DNA of 36,660 nucleotides, from assembly GCA_026391795.1 (NCBI GenBank), contig JAPLDI010000049.1, positions 169,080 through 205,739 of the forward strand. Direction: 5' to 3'. The translations under genes were made by a program, and so were the position numbers. The notes below the pieces were generated by a model. That model made no database searches. It had not been told where the DNA came from and saw only the letters and a program-made list of their open reading frames with translations. The stretch's first letter is position 1. Each line of letters begins with the position of its first letter. The DNA is from Bacteroidota bacterium. Lineage in GTDB: Bacteria; Bacteroidota; Bacteroidia; Bacteroidales; FEN-979. This document shows positions 1 to 8,566 of this stretch, in pieces.

Positions 1-864
1 GATCAGGAGAAAAATCAGGCACAAAGCGATGGCCAGGGTAAGGGTAATATCTTTTTTTACCTGGGTCGCATTTCCTGAAGAAAATGCAATGGCACCGAAA
101 TATTCTCCTCTGATGGCGGGTTTGCCAGTACCGCCGATCTGTGCCATAAGGTCATCAATTCCCCTGAGGAGTTTTCCATTGCGCGATGTTTCACTTGGCG
201 GGTTGGCAGGCGTGAGGAAAAGAAGAAGGTTCTTCCGGTCTTTGGTCAGGATAAAACCATTCACAACCTCGAAATTATCACCTGCCTGAAGCGATCTCAG
301 CTTGTTCATGGCCATGAATGAGATCCCCAGCGGATCCCGCAGGATCATTTTCTTCAATGCAAAACCTGCCGGCGTAAGAAGGCTGCGGTAGTCTTTTTCA
401 ATGGAGGAATGAATGGACGACGGGGTAAGCAGGCTATCGATAGCATCGTAATCTTTTTCTTCAAGGTAAAGGGGGAGGTGGTCAAAGAGCAGCTCCTGGG
501 AAGCTGCCAGGGATGAATCCGATACATTTCCGATGATTCCTTTCAGGTATGTTGAATCGAAACGATGTGAAAGACTGTCTGAAAGTACGGTGGCAAACCG
601 GATCAGGTTCTCCGGATCAGCATCTGCAGCAGAATCTGACAGACAGAGCCGGATGATCAGTTTATCCGTAAATTTGATATGACTGACAACAAATTCGAAT
701 TTATCCGGATTTCTTTCCTCTCCTGAAATGCTGCTGATGTCTTCACCGACCCTGATCCTGGAGGCAAAGAAAAGAATGACGGCAAGAAACAGACCCAGAA
801 AGAGGTAAAATACCCACCTGCGCTTACGGAAATAAAAATAGAGTTGTATAAAGCGTGCCGACAT
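1..864 (-). CDS. MMPL/RND-family exporter, N-terminal part (runs off left edge)
   Basis: An open frame reads leftward from the ATG at 862-864 to the window edge, about 288 codons without a stop. A short basic start is followed by one membrane segment at residues 18-36 and then a long polar, probably periplasmic region. A second hydrophobic stretch begins just before the edge. This layout fits the first half of an MMPL/RND-type exporter. The family is found in aryl polyene clusters (ApeM-like), where it is thought to move the lipid product toward the outer membrane together with LolA. The start lies 15 bases after the glycosyltransferase stop, so the two are probably co-transcribed. The assignment rests on topology and context; no catalytic motif is visible and the C-terminal half is outside the window. 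Confidence 0.6.
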   Translation of the reverse strand, partial: MSARFIQLYFYFRKRRWVFYLFLGLFLAVILFFASRIRVGEDISSISGEERNPDKFEFVVSHIKFTDKLIIRLCLSDSAADADPENLIRFATVLSDSLSHRFDSTYLKGIIGNVSDSSLAASQELLFDHLPLYLEEKDYDAIDSLLTPSSIHSSIEKDYRSLLTPAGFALKKMILRDPLGISFMAMNKLRSLQAGDNFEVVNGFILTKDRKNLLLFLTPANPPSETSRNGKLLRGIDDLMAQIGGTGKPAIRGEYFGAIAFSSGNATQVKKDITLTLAIALCLIFLLI

Positions 865-879
865 AAAACAGATAAAAAA

Positions 880-2172
880 CTAGGATTGCTTCCCGGTGCT
901 ACTGTTAACCTCAGTGATCCGTGGTTTCCGGAAGATCCTGAGCAAGAAATAGGTGATGGTTCCCAGGACCAGCGCTGCAAGAATCCCAAAAACCAAACTG
1001 CCCACAAGATATTGAACGAGGTTCTCCTCTACCCATTGCAGGGAAATTCCTGAAGAGTAGTGCTGCACGTGTTTATTGTATCCTACAATGAAGCCCCCTG
1101 TGATGTAAGACAGGAAGAGGATCAGCGGCAGCATCGGTGGGATGCTTATGTTCGATGCTGCCACAGCTACAAATTTATTCAGTTTCAGCAGATAGGCAAC
1201 ACCGAATGCAACAAGCATTTGAAACCCCCATATCGGAATGACCCCGATAAGCACGCCAGTTGAAACCGAAACCGCGATCTTCATGTTGGAGTCGCCGCTG
1301 TTGATAACGTAATCGTTCATGAATTTCCGGATCGAGGTCTTTCTAAGTGCCTTTACAAAACGGAAAGGGTTGACCCATAAAAAAGCAGCGAACACAAGAA
1401 GGGTATTGGCGATACTGACCCGGCTGAAGTCATGGACCTTCCTGAAATGAGATATCCTTTCACCCTTGGGAGCGTAATAGACCCTGACCGGCACAGCGTC
1501 AATGTTCACATCCTTCCATGCAAGTTTTACAAGCACTTCCACTTCAAATTCATACCTCCTGCCCATAAAACGCATCCGTTCCATTTTTTCGAGCGGATAA
1601 AGGCGATACCCCGACTGGATGTCGGGAACCTTCAATCCCGTTTCGATACGGAACCAGAAGATCGAAAATTTATGCCCGAAACTGCTTGCACCCGGCACAG
1701 TTTCGTGCTTCATATTCCTTGCTCCGATGATGACCGAGTCGGGTTTCTCTTCAATTTTATCAAGAAAACTGAGGATATCTTCCGGGTAATGCTGACCATC
1801 GGAATCAATGGTGATGGCATAACGGAACCCCTGTTTATAAGCATGGTGGAAACCCAGTCTCAGGGCATAGCCTTTTCCTTTGTTTTTTGGAATGGTGATC
1901 ACACAAAGCGTGGCAATTTCCTGCAGGATTTCAGCAGAATGATCGGTAGATCCGTCGTTGACAACAATAACATCCGGTGTATACTGCAGCACACCCCGGA
2001 GAACCTTTTCCAGGGTTCTTTCATTGTTATAGGTTGGAATAATAACGCAGCATTTCAGTTCCTTGAATCTCTGCCTGCTCTGTCCAAAGTCTGTCATTAT
2101 CTTTTCCGGAATCATGAACGGTTCAGGCAAAGATACATTTTTTAACTGAACTGTGCAGGGCTGATTCGTCAT
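880..2172 (-). CDS. GT2 glycosyltransferase fused to a DUF2062 membrane domain
   Basis: A protein of about 430 aa. Residues 35-230 form a family 2 glycosyltransferase of the DPM/polyprenyl type: VIIPTYNNE near the start, then VVNDGSTD and ITIDSDGQHYPED, which holds the metal-binding acidic cluster. Residues 275-400 form a hydrophobic DUF2062-like domain (GVLIGVIPIWGFQ and NISIPPMLPL). The ATG at 2172 is preferred to an upstream TTG because AGGAAG lies directly before it. Aryl polyene clusters often carry a GT2 enzyme, so it may add a sugar to the product or to its carrier; donor and acceptor cannot be read from the sequence. It is divergent from the radical SAM gene that starts at 2227. Confidence 0.85.
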   Translation of the reverse strand: MTNQPCTVQLKNVSLPEPFMIPEKIMTDFGQSRQRFKELKCCVIIPTYNNERTLEKVLRGVLQYTPDVIVVNDGSTDHSAEILQEIATLCVITIPKNKGKGYALRLGFHHAYKQGFRYAITIDSDGQHYPEDILSFLDKIEEKPDSVIIGARNMKHETVPGASSFGHKFSIFWFRIETGLKVPDIQSGYRLYPLEKMERMRFMGRRYEFEVEVLVKLAWKDVNIDAVPVRVYYAPKGERISHFRKVHDFSRVSIANTLLVFAAFLWVNPFRFVKALRKTSIRKFMNDYVINSGDSNMKIAVSVSTGVLIGVIPIWGFQMLVAFGVAYLLKLNKFVAVAASNISIPPMLPLILFLSYITGGFIVGYNKHVQHYSSGISLQWVEENLVQYLVGSLVFGILAALVLGTITYFLLRIFRKPRITEVNSSTGKQS

Positions 2173-2193
2173 CTTCCTGTGCAAACAATTTCA

Positions 2194-2201
2194 TACCTTT
2201 G
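2194..2201 (+). promoter_or_regulatory. Bacteroidetes-type -7 element for the radical SAM genes
   Basis: TACCTTTG matches the TAnnTTTG -7 consensus exactly and lies 25 bases before the ATG at 2227, inside the 54-base divergent gap. No good TTTG is found 17-20 bases upstream, so this is a half-match. Confidence 0.4.
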
Positions 2202-2226
2202 TAAATGAATACTGCATGCTGATCTT

Positions 2227-3567
2227 ATGAAGATACTGCTCCTGAATCCTCCGCGGAGTCCTGAGAATAATATTCTACGGTTTGCCCCTGAGAATGCTAA
2301 ACAATTCATTCATAAAAAACTAATTGGTCCGCCGCTGGGGCTTCTCACGATTGCTGCTGCGGTGAAGGATTTTGATGTCACCCTGTTCGATTCGAAAGGA
2401 GAATACGACCTGGATCCGGACACCCCGCCACTCGATGAATTGGTGCTTCAGCTTCTTGAGAAATACAAACCAGATATCCTGGGAGTCACAACAATCACTT
2501 CGGAGTTTGATTATACCCTGGAGATTTTCCGGATCGCAAAACAGGTTAATCCTTCGATCCTCACGGTTGCAGGAGGGTTACATGCGACCCTGTGTACCCA
2601 GGATTTTGCCGGAACAGATGCAGATGTCGTAATACCCGGCCAGTGCCCACATCTGTTCAGGGATGTTGTCATCGCAAGAGAAAATGGGCTGAAACTTGAA
2701 TCCGTTCCGGGTATTTTCCTGAACGGCTTGACAGGCTTAATAAAGACATCGGGGAAAGTGCGTTCCTGGGATGCGGCCAATGCAGATTACCTGATGCCCG
2801 ACCGCCGGCATCTTGACCGTTGGATCAGTACATACAAAGTCGGCAACAGTCCGTTTCCCAGTACTTATGTTTTTACCTCCCTCGGGTGTCCCTACAAATG
2901 CACTTTTTGTTCCATCTGGACGCAGTTCAAAGGAAAATATTACCAGCGTACCGTTGAAAGCCTGATTACCGAATTGAAATCGATGGATGAGTATCCCGTG
3001 GTGAGGTTTGCGGATGCGAATACGGTCGTGGACCATGATTTTATGAACCTTCTCTTCGACCGGATCGTTGAGGAAGGAATCCGTAAAACATTTGTTATGG
3101 ATATCCGTGCCGATGTCGCTGCACGGTATCCCGGGATCATTGAAAAACTTGCAAAAGGAGGTCTTAAGGTTGTGATTTGCGGTTTTGAATCTTTCCGCGA
3201 TGAGGAACTTAAGAAATACCATAAGGAATCCCCTGCATTCGATAATGAGGAAGCCATCCGCGTATTTGAACGCAATGGAATTATGGTCAGGGGAAACTAC
3301 GTTGTTCCGAATGATTATGGAGCCGATGATTTCAGAGCCCTGGCTGATTATGCCGACAGGAACCGGGTGGTCTATGCCGGTTATACGGTACTGACCCCGA
3401 TGCCCGGAACTGTTTTTTATCAACAGGTAAAGAATCAGATTCTGGATCATGATTATAAGAAATACAACTTTTTCAATTCCGTAATGAAGACAAAACTTCC
3501 GCATGACCAGTTTCACGAAGAGATTGGCAAGCTATGGCTGATCAAGAAGGGGAAGGATGTTATTTGA
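2227..3567 (+). CDS. B12-binding-domain radical SAM protein (first of four)
   Basis: A 446-aa protein. Residues 1-140 look like a cobalamin-binding Rossmann domain: MKILLLNPPR, GPPLGLLTIAA, DILGVTT and TVAGGLHATL. The radical SAM core follows, with CxxxCxxC cysteines at 221, 225 and 228 (CPYKCTFC) that ligate the 4Fe-4S cluster. The canonical DxHxxG B12-ligand motif is not evident, so base-off His ligation is unlikely. Family members methylate unactivated carbons or make ring and C-C rearrangements. In this cluster it could methylate or otherwise tailor the aryl or polyene product, which is inference. It has its own putative promoter and is followed 69 bases later by a second radical SAM gene on the same strand. 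Confidence 0.85.
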   Translation: MKILLLNPPRSPENNILRFAPENAKQFIHKKLIGPPLGLLTIAAAVKDFDVTLFDSKGEYDLDPDTPPLDELVLQLLEKYKPDILGVTTITSEFDYTLEIFRIAKQVNPSILTVAGGLHATLCTQDFAGTDADVVIPGQCPHLFRDVVIARENGLKLESVPGIFLNGLTGLIKTSGKVRSWDAANADYLMPDRRHLDRWISTYKVGNSPFPSTYVFTSLGCPYKCTFCSIWTQFKGKYYQRTVESLITELKSMDEYPVVRFADANTVVDHDFMNLLFDRIVEEGIRKTFVMDIRADVAARYPGIIEKLAKGGLKVVICGFESFRDEELKKYHKESPAFDNEEAIRVFERNGIMVRGNYVVPNDYGADDFRALADYADRNRVVYAGYTVLTPMPGTVFYQQVKNQILDHDYKKYNFFNSVMKTKLPHDQFHEEIGKLWLIKKGKDVI

Positions 3568-3587
3568 AAGAAGCCGGATATCGGAAT

Positions 3588-3640
3588 TCGGAGGTCTGAA
3601 ATTGAGGATGGAGAATCGTAAATTGAACATCGTAAATTGA
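3588..3640 (+). repeat. Short direct repeat in the intergenic gap
   Basis: The 12-mer ATCGTAAATTGA occurs twice, at 3615-3626 and 3629-3640, with a 14-base period; related words fill the rest of the 69-base gap. The second copy contains the TTG start used by the next gene. Similar TCGTAATT-type words recur in other gaps of this window. Confidence 0.6.
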
Positions 3641-5061
3641 AAAAGGTCCTGCTCGTAAACTGTAACACCGAGAAGGCGCCATACCCTGTGCCTCCGCTCG
3701 GACTTTGCCTGCTCGCGGCAAGCCTGGAGGGCACCTGGGAGGTAAGTATCTACGATTGCATGTTCGATGAAGGCGCCGGACTGGTCGACCGGGTGCTTCA
3801 GTTCAATCCCGACTACATCGGCTTCAGCATCCGCAACATCGACAATACCACGCCCGACTCGGTTTATTATGTTGATGACCAGATTTCTGGCATCATCCGG
3901 CCTGTGCAGGATATTTCTCCTGCCGTGATCATTCTGGGAGGAAGTGGTTTCAGCATATTTCCTGAGGAACTGATGCAACTTACTCAGGCAGATTACGGCA
4001 TCATCGGGGAAGCGGAATCCACCCTTCATCATTTACTCGCACTCCTCGATAAGGGAGAAGAGGTCTTTCCCTCTCTGGTGGTTCTGGTCGGCAATTCAAA
4101 AATCCGGGGAAACACCCGTGGTTCTTACCATAAGGGTCTGTTTTCCGGAAGGTTTTCTGAGATTGACCTGAAAATTGATTTCTCACCCTATAGAGAAAGA
4201 GGGGCTTACTCTGTTCAGTCCAAACGCGGTTGTTCCCACGGATGTATCTACTGTACATACCCGTTGCTGGAAGGTACTATTTTCCGCACCCGGAAACCCT
4301 CCGATATCGTTGAAGAAATTGAACAAGCCTTTGACAGGGTTGGAGATGTAATGTTTGAATTTGTTGATTCCACCTTTAATGACCCCAAAGGCCATGCCGA
4401 AGAGATTTGCCGTGAAATTATCCGCAGAAAGCTCCGGGTCCGTCTCAGAACCATGGGAATCAATCCACGGAATTCAAATGAATCTCTCTTTGAACTCATG
4501 ATGGAAGCGGGCTTTGTTCAGATCGATGCGACCCCCGACACAGCTTCTGCGAGGTTACTTGCAAATTTGGGGAAGGGATTCGATCTGCCTGAAGTGCAGC
4601 AGATGGCAACAACCATAAAGAAATTCAACCTTCCGACCATGTGGTTCTTTCTTTTTGGCAGTCCCGGCGAGAATGAGGATACATTCAACGAAACACTTGA
4701 TTTTATTGATACTTATATTAACCCGGAGGACCTGGTTTACATGGCTTCCGGATTGCGTGTTTATCCCAACACTCCGCTCGAAAAAACAGCCTTGCAGGAG
4801 AAGCTGATAAAACCCGGACAATCACTGCTATATCCTCCTGTTTTTTATTTTTCTGACGGTATTTCCAGGGAGCGGCTCTCCGTTCTGATCAAGGAAGCAT
4901 CGTCTGAAAGAATGAACTGTATTTATTCAACCGAAACTCGCCCTCCGGCAGAAATGATGCTGGAAGCTCACAAATTAAGGGCAGAGAAACAGATCCGGGA
5001 ACCGATGTTCAGGACCCTGCTCAGGATCCGGAAAGAATGGAAAGAAAAAGGATTGGTGTAA
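3637..5061 (+). CDS. B12-binding-domain radical SAM protein (second of four)
   Basis: A 474-aa protein that starts with TTG at 3637; no ATG lies in a suitable place and the sequence MKKVLLVNCN is a typical family start. The N-terminal cobalamin-type domain has PYPVPPLGLCLLAA and VIILGGSGFSIFPEEL. The radical SAM cluster cysteines are at 199, 203 and 206 (CSHGCIYC), followed by TYPLLEG. It is a clear paralogue of the gene at 28274-29632: both share the YPV/PLGL start, IGFSIRNID-like and GGSAFSIFP-like stretches, and the KRGCxHxCIYCTYPLxEG core. This suggests related steps at the two ends of the cluster. The substrate is unknown. It converges with the flavin-fold gene on the minus strand, only 4 bases away. 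Confidence 0.83.
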   Translation: MKKVLLVNCNTEKAPYPVPPLGLCLLAASLEGTWEVSIYDCMFDEGAGLVDRVLQFNPDYIGFSIRNIDNTTPDSVYYVDDQISGIIRPVQDISPAVIILGGSGFSIFPEELMQLTQADYGIIGEAESTLHHLLALLDKGEEVFPSLVVLVGNSKIRGNTRGSYHKGLFSGRFSEIDLKIDFSPYRERGAYSVQSKRGCSHGCIYCTYPLLEGTIFRTRKPSDIVEEIEQAFDRVGDVMFEFVDSTFNDPKGHAEEICREIIRRKLRVRLRTMGINPRNSNESLFELMMEAGFVQIDATPDTASARLLANLGKGFDLPEVQQMATTIKKFNLPTMWFFLFGSPGENEDTFNETLDFIDTYINPEDLVYMASGLRVYPNTPLEKTALQEKLIKPGQSLLYPPVFYFSDGISRERLSVLIKEASSERMNCIYSTETRPPAEMMLEAHKLRAEKQIREPMFRTLLRIRKEWKEKGLV

Positions 5062-5065
5062 AAGA

Positions 5066-5479
5066 TTATAGGTTGACGATGACCTTTGGCTCGAGTTCCG
5101 TTTCAAGTGTCCAGATGACCGCTTTGCCATACCTGAGACGGAATACTCCCATGTATTTAAATCCTACCTGCTCGATCCATGTGGTCATGAAAGGCCTGAC
5201 GGAGAGTACCTCCTTTTTCAGTTCAAGATCTTTGTCGATGTTTTCCACCTGCCCGTTGATCCTCACCTGCGTGTTGCCTTTGTGAAAGCAGAGTTCCACA
5301 TAGGGATTGACGGAAAGTTGCCGGTAAACATCTTTGAATTTTCCAACCATGAAATAGATCCCCGTGTCGTCGGCTTTATGCAACTGGAGCGTGCGGACAT
5401 GGGGAATGTTGCCATCGGATGTGGCGAGGGCAAAAGCCGGGTTGTCATTCAGGAATTTTAGTATTTCTTCTTTATTCAT
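5066..5479 (-). CDS. Pyridoxamine 5'-phosphate oxidase-fold (flavin-binding) protein
   Basis: A 137-aa protein with the split-barrel PNPOx-like pattern: an N-terminal helix, then FALATSDGNIPHVRTL, IYFMVGKFKDVYRQL, VELCFHKGNTQVRINGQV and a C-terminal LRYGKAVIWTLE strand. These small proteins usually bind FMN or F420 and reduce or oxidise small molecules, but many have no known substrate. It is the last gene of a minus-strand run and lies 47 bases after the acyltransferase. It may act as a redox tailoring enzyme of the pathway or be unrelated. Confidence 0.75.
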   Translation of the reverse strand: MNKEEILKFLNDNPAFALATSDGNIPHVRTLQLHKADDTGIYFMVGKFKDVYRQLSVNPYVELCFHKGNTQVRINGQVENIDKDLELKKEVLSVRPFMTTWIEQVGFKYMGVFRLRYGKAVIWTLETELEPKVIVNL

Positions 5480-5526
5480 TTTCGAATTGCAGCTAATTTC
5501 AACGAAATGTTATGACAGGTTTTCCG

Positions 5527-6447
5527 TCATTTTAACTCGAAGGATGCCATGAAAGAATTGGCCGTATAGAAGACGGCATCTCCTTCAATGAACCTTGCAT
5601 TTTTTACAATTCCTTTTCCCGATCCACACTCCACAAACCGGTTGACGCCAAGTTCCTGGAGGTAGAGCTGGGTACCGTACCAGTTCAGCGAAGTGAAGAG
5701 GTTGCGGACAACTTCATTTTTCAGCGCATGCTCTTCGAGCAGGATCTCCTGATCGATCAGAGAGACAATCGGCATTTTAGGGCTGCGGAAAGACATCTGG
5801 TTTACAAATTCACTAAACCCCTCAGAAATATCCTTTAAATAGAATGAATGGTAAGGTACGGAAACATTCAGAACGCGCGTACTCAGGGCGCCTTCCTCCT
5901 GCGCTGATTCCGCGAGCTTTTGAATCTCCCTGGCAATACCTGAAAAGGAAAAAGAACAGACACTGTTCTGAATGGCAAGCTTAAGTGTTGTTTTCTGTTT
6001 CAGGATGAGGTGGTCAATGTCATCCTGGTTGAGACCAATAATGGAGCACATGCCATATTCCTGCTTCCCAGTAATCTTTTTTATCTCCTTATAGGCTTGA
6101 CGGATCAGGACAAGGCCGTCGAGGAAAGAGATCACTTCCGACTGGAAAAGGGCTGCATAGATTCCCATGCTGTATCCGGAACTGTAGGCCGGTATAACCC
6201 CCTTCTGCCGGAACCAGGAAACCAGAGCACACGCCTGGATGTAAGAGATATACTGGGTTTTCAGCTCATCATCCAGAAACGTCCGGGAGGGAATGGAAAA
6301 CTGGTTCAGGTCTGGGTCTGCAAATTCGGCAGCCCGGGAAAGGAACTTCCGGAAACAATCTTCAAATCCGGATAAATTAGTAAACGGCTCGTCAGGATAA
6401 TCACTGGCGAAAGGAGGGAAGACGAATGCAAGTTTTTTCTGTGACAA
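5527..6447 (-). CDS. Malonyl-CoA:ACP transacylase-like protein
   Basis: A 306-aa FabD-like acyltransferase. The nucleophile motif is GYSMG (residues 91-95, Ser93), a variant of the usual GHSxG. The arginine that normally binds the malonyl carboxylate appears conserved in LVLIRQAYK, the catalytic His is in VPYHS (His200), and the C-terminal ECGSGKGI matches the family's E-x-G-P/S-G. It would load malonyl (or another acyl) units onto the ACP encoded 15 bases upstream. The start is a TTG at 6447 because no ATG exists upstream in frame. The GHS to GYS change may alter activity or acyl preference. Confidence 0.8.
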   Translation of the reverse strand: MSQKKLAFVFPPFASDYPDEPFTNLSGFEDCFRKFLSRAAEFADPDLNQFSIPSRTFLDDELKTQYISYIQACALVSWFRQKGVIPAYSSGYSMGIYAALFQSEVISFLDGLVLIRQAYKEIKKITGKQEYGMCSIIGLNQDDIDHLILKQKTTLKLAIQNSVCSFSFSGIAREIQKLAESAQEEGALSTRVLNVSVPYHSFYLKDISEGFSEFVNQMSFRSPKMPIVSLIDQEILLEEHALKNEVVRNLFTSLNWYGTQLYLQELGVNRFVECGSGKGIVKNARFIEGDAVFYTANSFMASFELK

Positions 6448-6462
6448 GGAGGCGGATTCTGT

Positions 6463-6771
6463 TTAATTATCCAGCTCAAGCAGTTTGTTCTCATGTTCGA
6501 TGATCAGCAGCTGCATGTCGATCAGCTGTCCGATGGTCTGAACAGGGTGTTTGACTGAATATTTTCCAATGGTTTTCAGTTCAATATCCAAGTTGTATTT
6601 CTTTTTGAAAATTTCTATGAGTTCAAGGAACATAAGAGAGTCGCCGTCGATGTCGTTGATGATATTGGTATCCCCATGAATATCCTTCAATTCCACTTCA
6701 CATTCATCAGCAAAAAAATTGTATACGATTTCCGTTACTTCTTTTCTTGTATTTTCAGTAATCAAGGCCAT
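6463..6771 (-). CDS. Acyl carrier protein (102 aa)
   Basis: A small acidic protein with the phosphopantetheine attachment motif DIDGDSLMFLELIE; Ser45 is the predicted 4'-phosphopantetheine site. A four-helix ACP layout is recognisable, with extra residues at both ends compared with the usual 75-85 aa. It sits between the frameshifted KS (upstream) and the malonyl-transferase-like gene (downstream, 15 bases), so it probably serves this left-hand module. The ATG at 6771 is followed by a typical helix 1. Confidence 0.88.
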   Translation of the reverse strand: MALITENTRKEVTEIVYNFFADECEVELKDIHGDTNIINDIDGDSLMFLELIEIFKKKYNLDIELKTIGKYSVKHPVQTIGQLIDMQLLIIEHENKLLELDN

Positions 6772-6795
6772 TGGGTTTTAGTTAAAATCAGTCTG

Positions 6796-6803
6796 CAAAA
6801 GTA
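6796..6803 (-). promoter_or_regulatory. Putative -7 element upstream of the ACP gene
   Basis: The minus strand reads TACTTTTG, an exact TAnnTTTG match, 25 bases before the ACP start and followed by CAG as is common in Bacteroidota. No clear -33 TTTG is seen. Confidence 0.4.
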
Positions 6804-6846
6804 GACTTTTTTTTGAATTCAGGTCCATTTATTTATCCGCCACTTT

Positions 6847-8041
6847 TTAACTGTATCTCCTGAATACGATCGTTGCATTGTGTCCCCCGAACCCGAATGA
6901 ATTGGAAAGGGCAATATTTACTTCTGCTTTCCTTGACTGGTTTGGCACAAAATCGAGGTCAAGATCTGGGTCAGGAACATCGAGGTTGATGGTGGGAGTG
7001 AGGATGTTGTGATAGATGGACATGATGGTGATGATGCCTTCGATGGCACCGGCTGCACCGATGGTGTGACCGGTCATTGATTTGGAGGAGGAAACAGGTA
7101 TTTTATAGGCCAGATCACCGAATACTCTTTTAATCGCCATCGTCTCATAACGGTCATTCAGTTCAGTAGAAGTTCCGTGTGCATTTATATAATCAACCTC
7201 ATCTTTGTAGATTCCGGCATGGTGCAAGGCTTTTTCCATCGTATAGGCCATTCCTTCGCCATCCTTCATTGGGGCCATGATATTGTATCCCTCACTGGTA
7301 ATGGCATATCCTGCAATTTCGGCGTAGATGAAAGCATTCCTTTTTTTTGCTGACGCTTCCGATTCAAGGATCAGGATGCCGGCTCCTGTTCTTTGAAAAA
7401 GGTTTGCTGGCTTTCTCCGGTGGTTCATTCTCAACTGAAATGGCGTATAGCGAGTTAAATCCTTCAATTTCCTCAAAATTCACAATGGAATCAGCGCCGC
7501 CGACAATGACAAGGTCGGCCTGGTTGTTCCTGATCATCTCAAATCCCAGGCTGATTGCATAAGCAGAAGAAGCGCAGGCAGTATTTACAACAAAATTAGG
7601 TCCTGCCAGCTGGTAATCCAGGGAAATCCAGGCCGACATGGAATTGGTCATGCTTTTGAAGATCCTGTTCTGTTGCGTGGTCTCTTTTTCGGTACTGGAA
7701 TTGCCGGTATTCACAACCCCGAGAATCACGCAGCAACGGGTCTTGTCCATTTGCTCAAAATCGATCCCGCTCTTTTCAACAGCTTCTTTTGCACAGGCCA
7801 CGCACATCTTGGTGACGCGGGTCATCTGACTTCCGGCACGTTTCTTTATGTATTTCTTCGAAAATTCTTCAAATTCCGAAGGAACTTCTCCGGCAATTCG
7901 TGTGATGTTGCGGGAAGCATCAAATAGGGTGATCCTCTTAACACCGCTTTTTCCAGCGACAAGATTGTCCCAGTTGGTCTGCAAATCCAAACCCAGGGAC
8001 GAAATTATATTCATCCCCGTAACTACTACTCTTTCTGCCAT
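6847..8041 (-). pseudogene. Beta-ketoacyl-ACP synthase (FabF-like), frameshifted by a small deletion
   Basis: The N-terminal part (8041 down to about 7385) reads MAERVVVTGM with catalytic Cys156 in NTACASSAYA. The C-terminal part, in another frame, has both catalytic histidines (INAHGTST and SMTGHTIGAAG) and the family end SNSFGFGGHNAT. The frames meet at 7381-7390, where KPFSKNR runs directly into GAGILILE. The normal family sequence has about seven more residues there (the DGFVxGE loop), so roughly 23 bases seem to be missing if usual spacing is assumed. The rest is intact, which suggests a recent mutation or a sequence error. If real, the enzyme is truncated and inactive. The gene lies 34 bases after the heme-protein gene and shares its operon. 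Confidence 0.85.
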
Positions 8042-8075
8042 CGGATCGGATTGGGCGATAAGTACTTCAGAAAAA

Positions 8076-8468
8076 TTATTTATTCAGGGCATTGGCCCAG
8101 TTGGTGATAACCGACAATTGAGCGGCTGTTGGGACTGCATCCGGATTGTTGGCTCGGAATTTCTTCGGCGGCATTGCTTGTTTCGTGATGACCTTAACGA
8201 TGTCTTTTGCTTTGGCAGCCTGTTTCTCAGGTTTATAGGTTGACCATTTCGAGAAATTGATATGTGAACTGGCCATTCCGTTACCGCCGTCAGCGTGACA
8301 ATCCATGCAGGAGACTTTGACGATCTTCATTACACTGTCTGCCAATGGCTGACCCTCATCGCCCGAAATAAAGATGCCCGAATCCGATTTTGCGGAAGGC
8401 TTTGCAACCATAGTCACAACAATTGCACCAACAAACAAGGCGATAAAAATGAAAAAAAGCTTCTTCAT
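8076..8468 (-). CDS. Small exported c-type heme-binding protein
   Basis: A 130-aa protein with an N-terminal hydrophobic segment (residues 4-22) that acts as a signal peptide or anchor. One heme c attachment site, CMDCH, holds cysteines 54 and 57 and His58. A later QAMPPKKF supplies a plausible axial Met. The pattern fits the Bacteroidota haem-binding domain family, one-heme proteins of the periplasm. Its position inside a polyketide cluster, directly before a KS gene, is unusual. It might carry electrons for a redox step or may simply have been inserted. Confidence 0.8.
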   Translation of the reverse strand: MKKLFFIFIALFVGAIVVTMVAKPSAKSDSGIFISGDEGQPLADSVMKIVKVSCMDCHADGGNGMASSHINFSKWSTYKPEKQAAKAKDIVKVITKQAMPPKKFRANNPDAVPTAAQLSVITNWANALNK

Positions 8469-8508
8469 AAATTTGGTTTTAAAGTTGAGTTAATTTACTT
8501 TGAATGTA

Positions 8509-8540
8509 CAAAAATAGCAAATCCTGCCGGTGAATACAAG
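8509..8540 (-). promoter_or_regulatory. Putative promoter of the heme protein/KS/ACP/AT operon
   Basis: On the minus strand CTTG (8537-8540), 20 bases, then TATTTTTG (8509-8516), an exact TAnnTTTG -7. It lies about 40 bases before the heme-protein start and just after the dehydrogenase stop, so it could drive the left operon. Confidence 0.45.
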
Positions 8541-8566
8541 GTATTTTCTGCAATGTTGATTTATTC

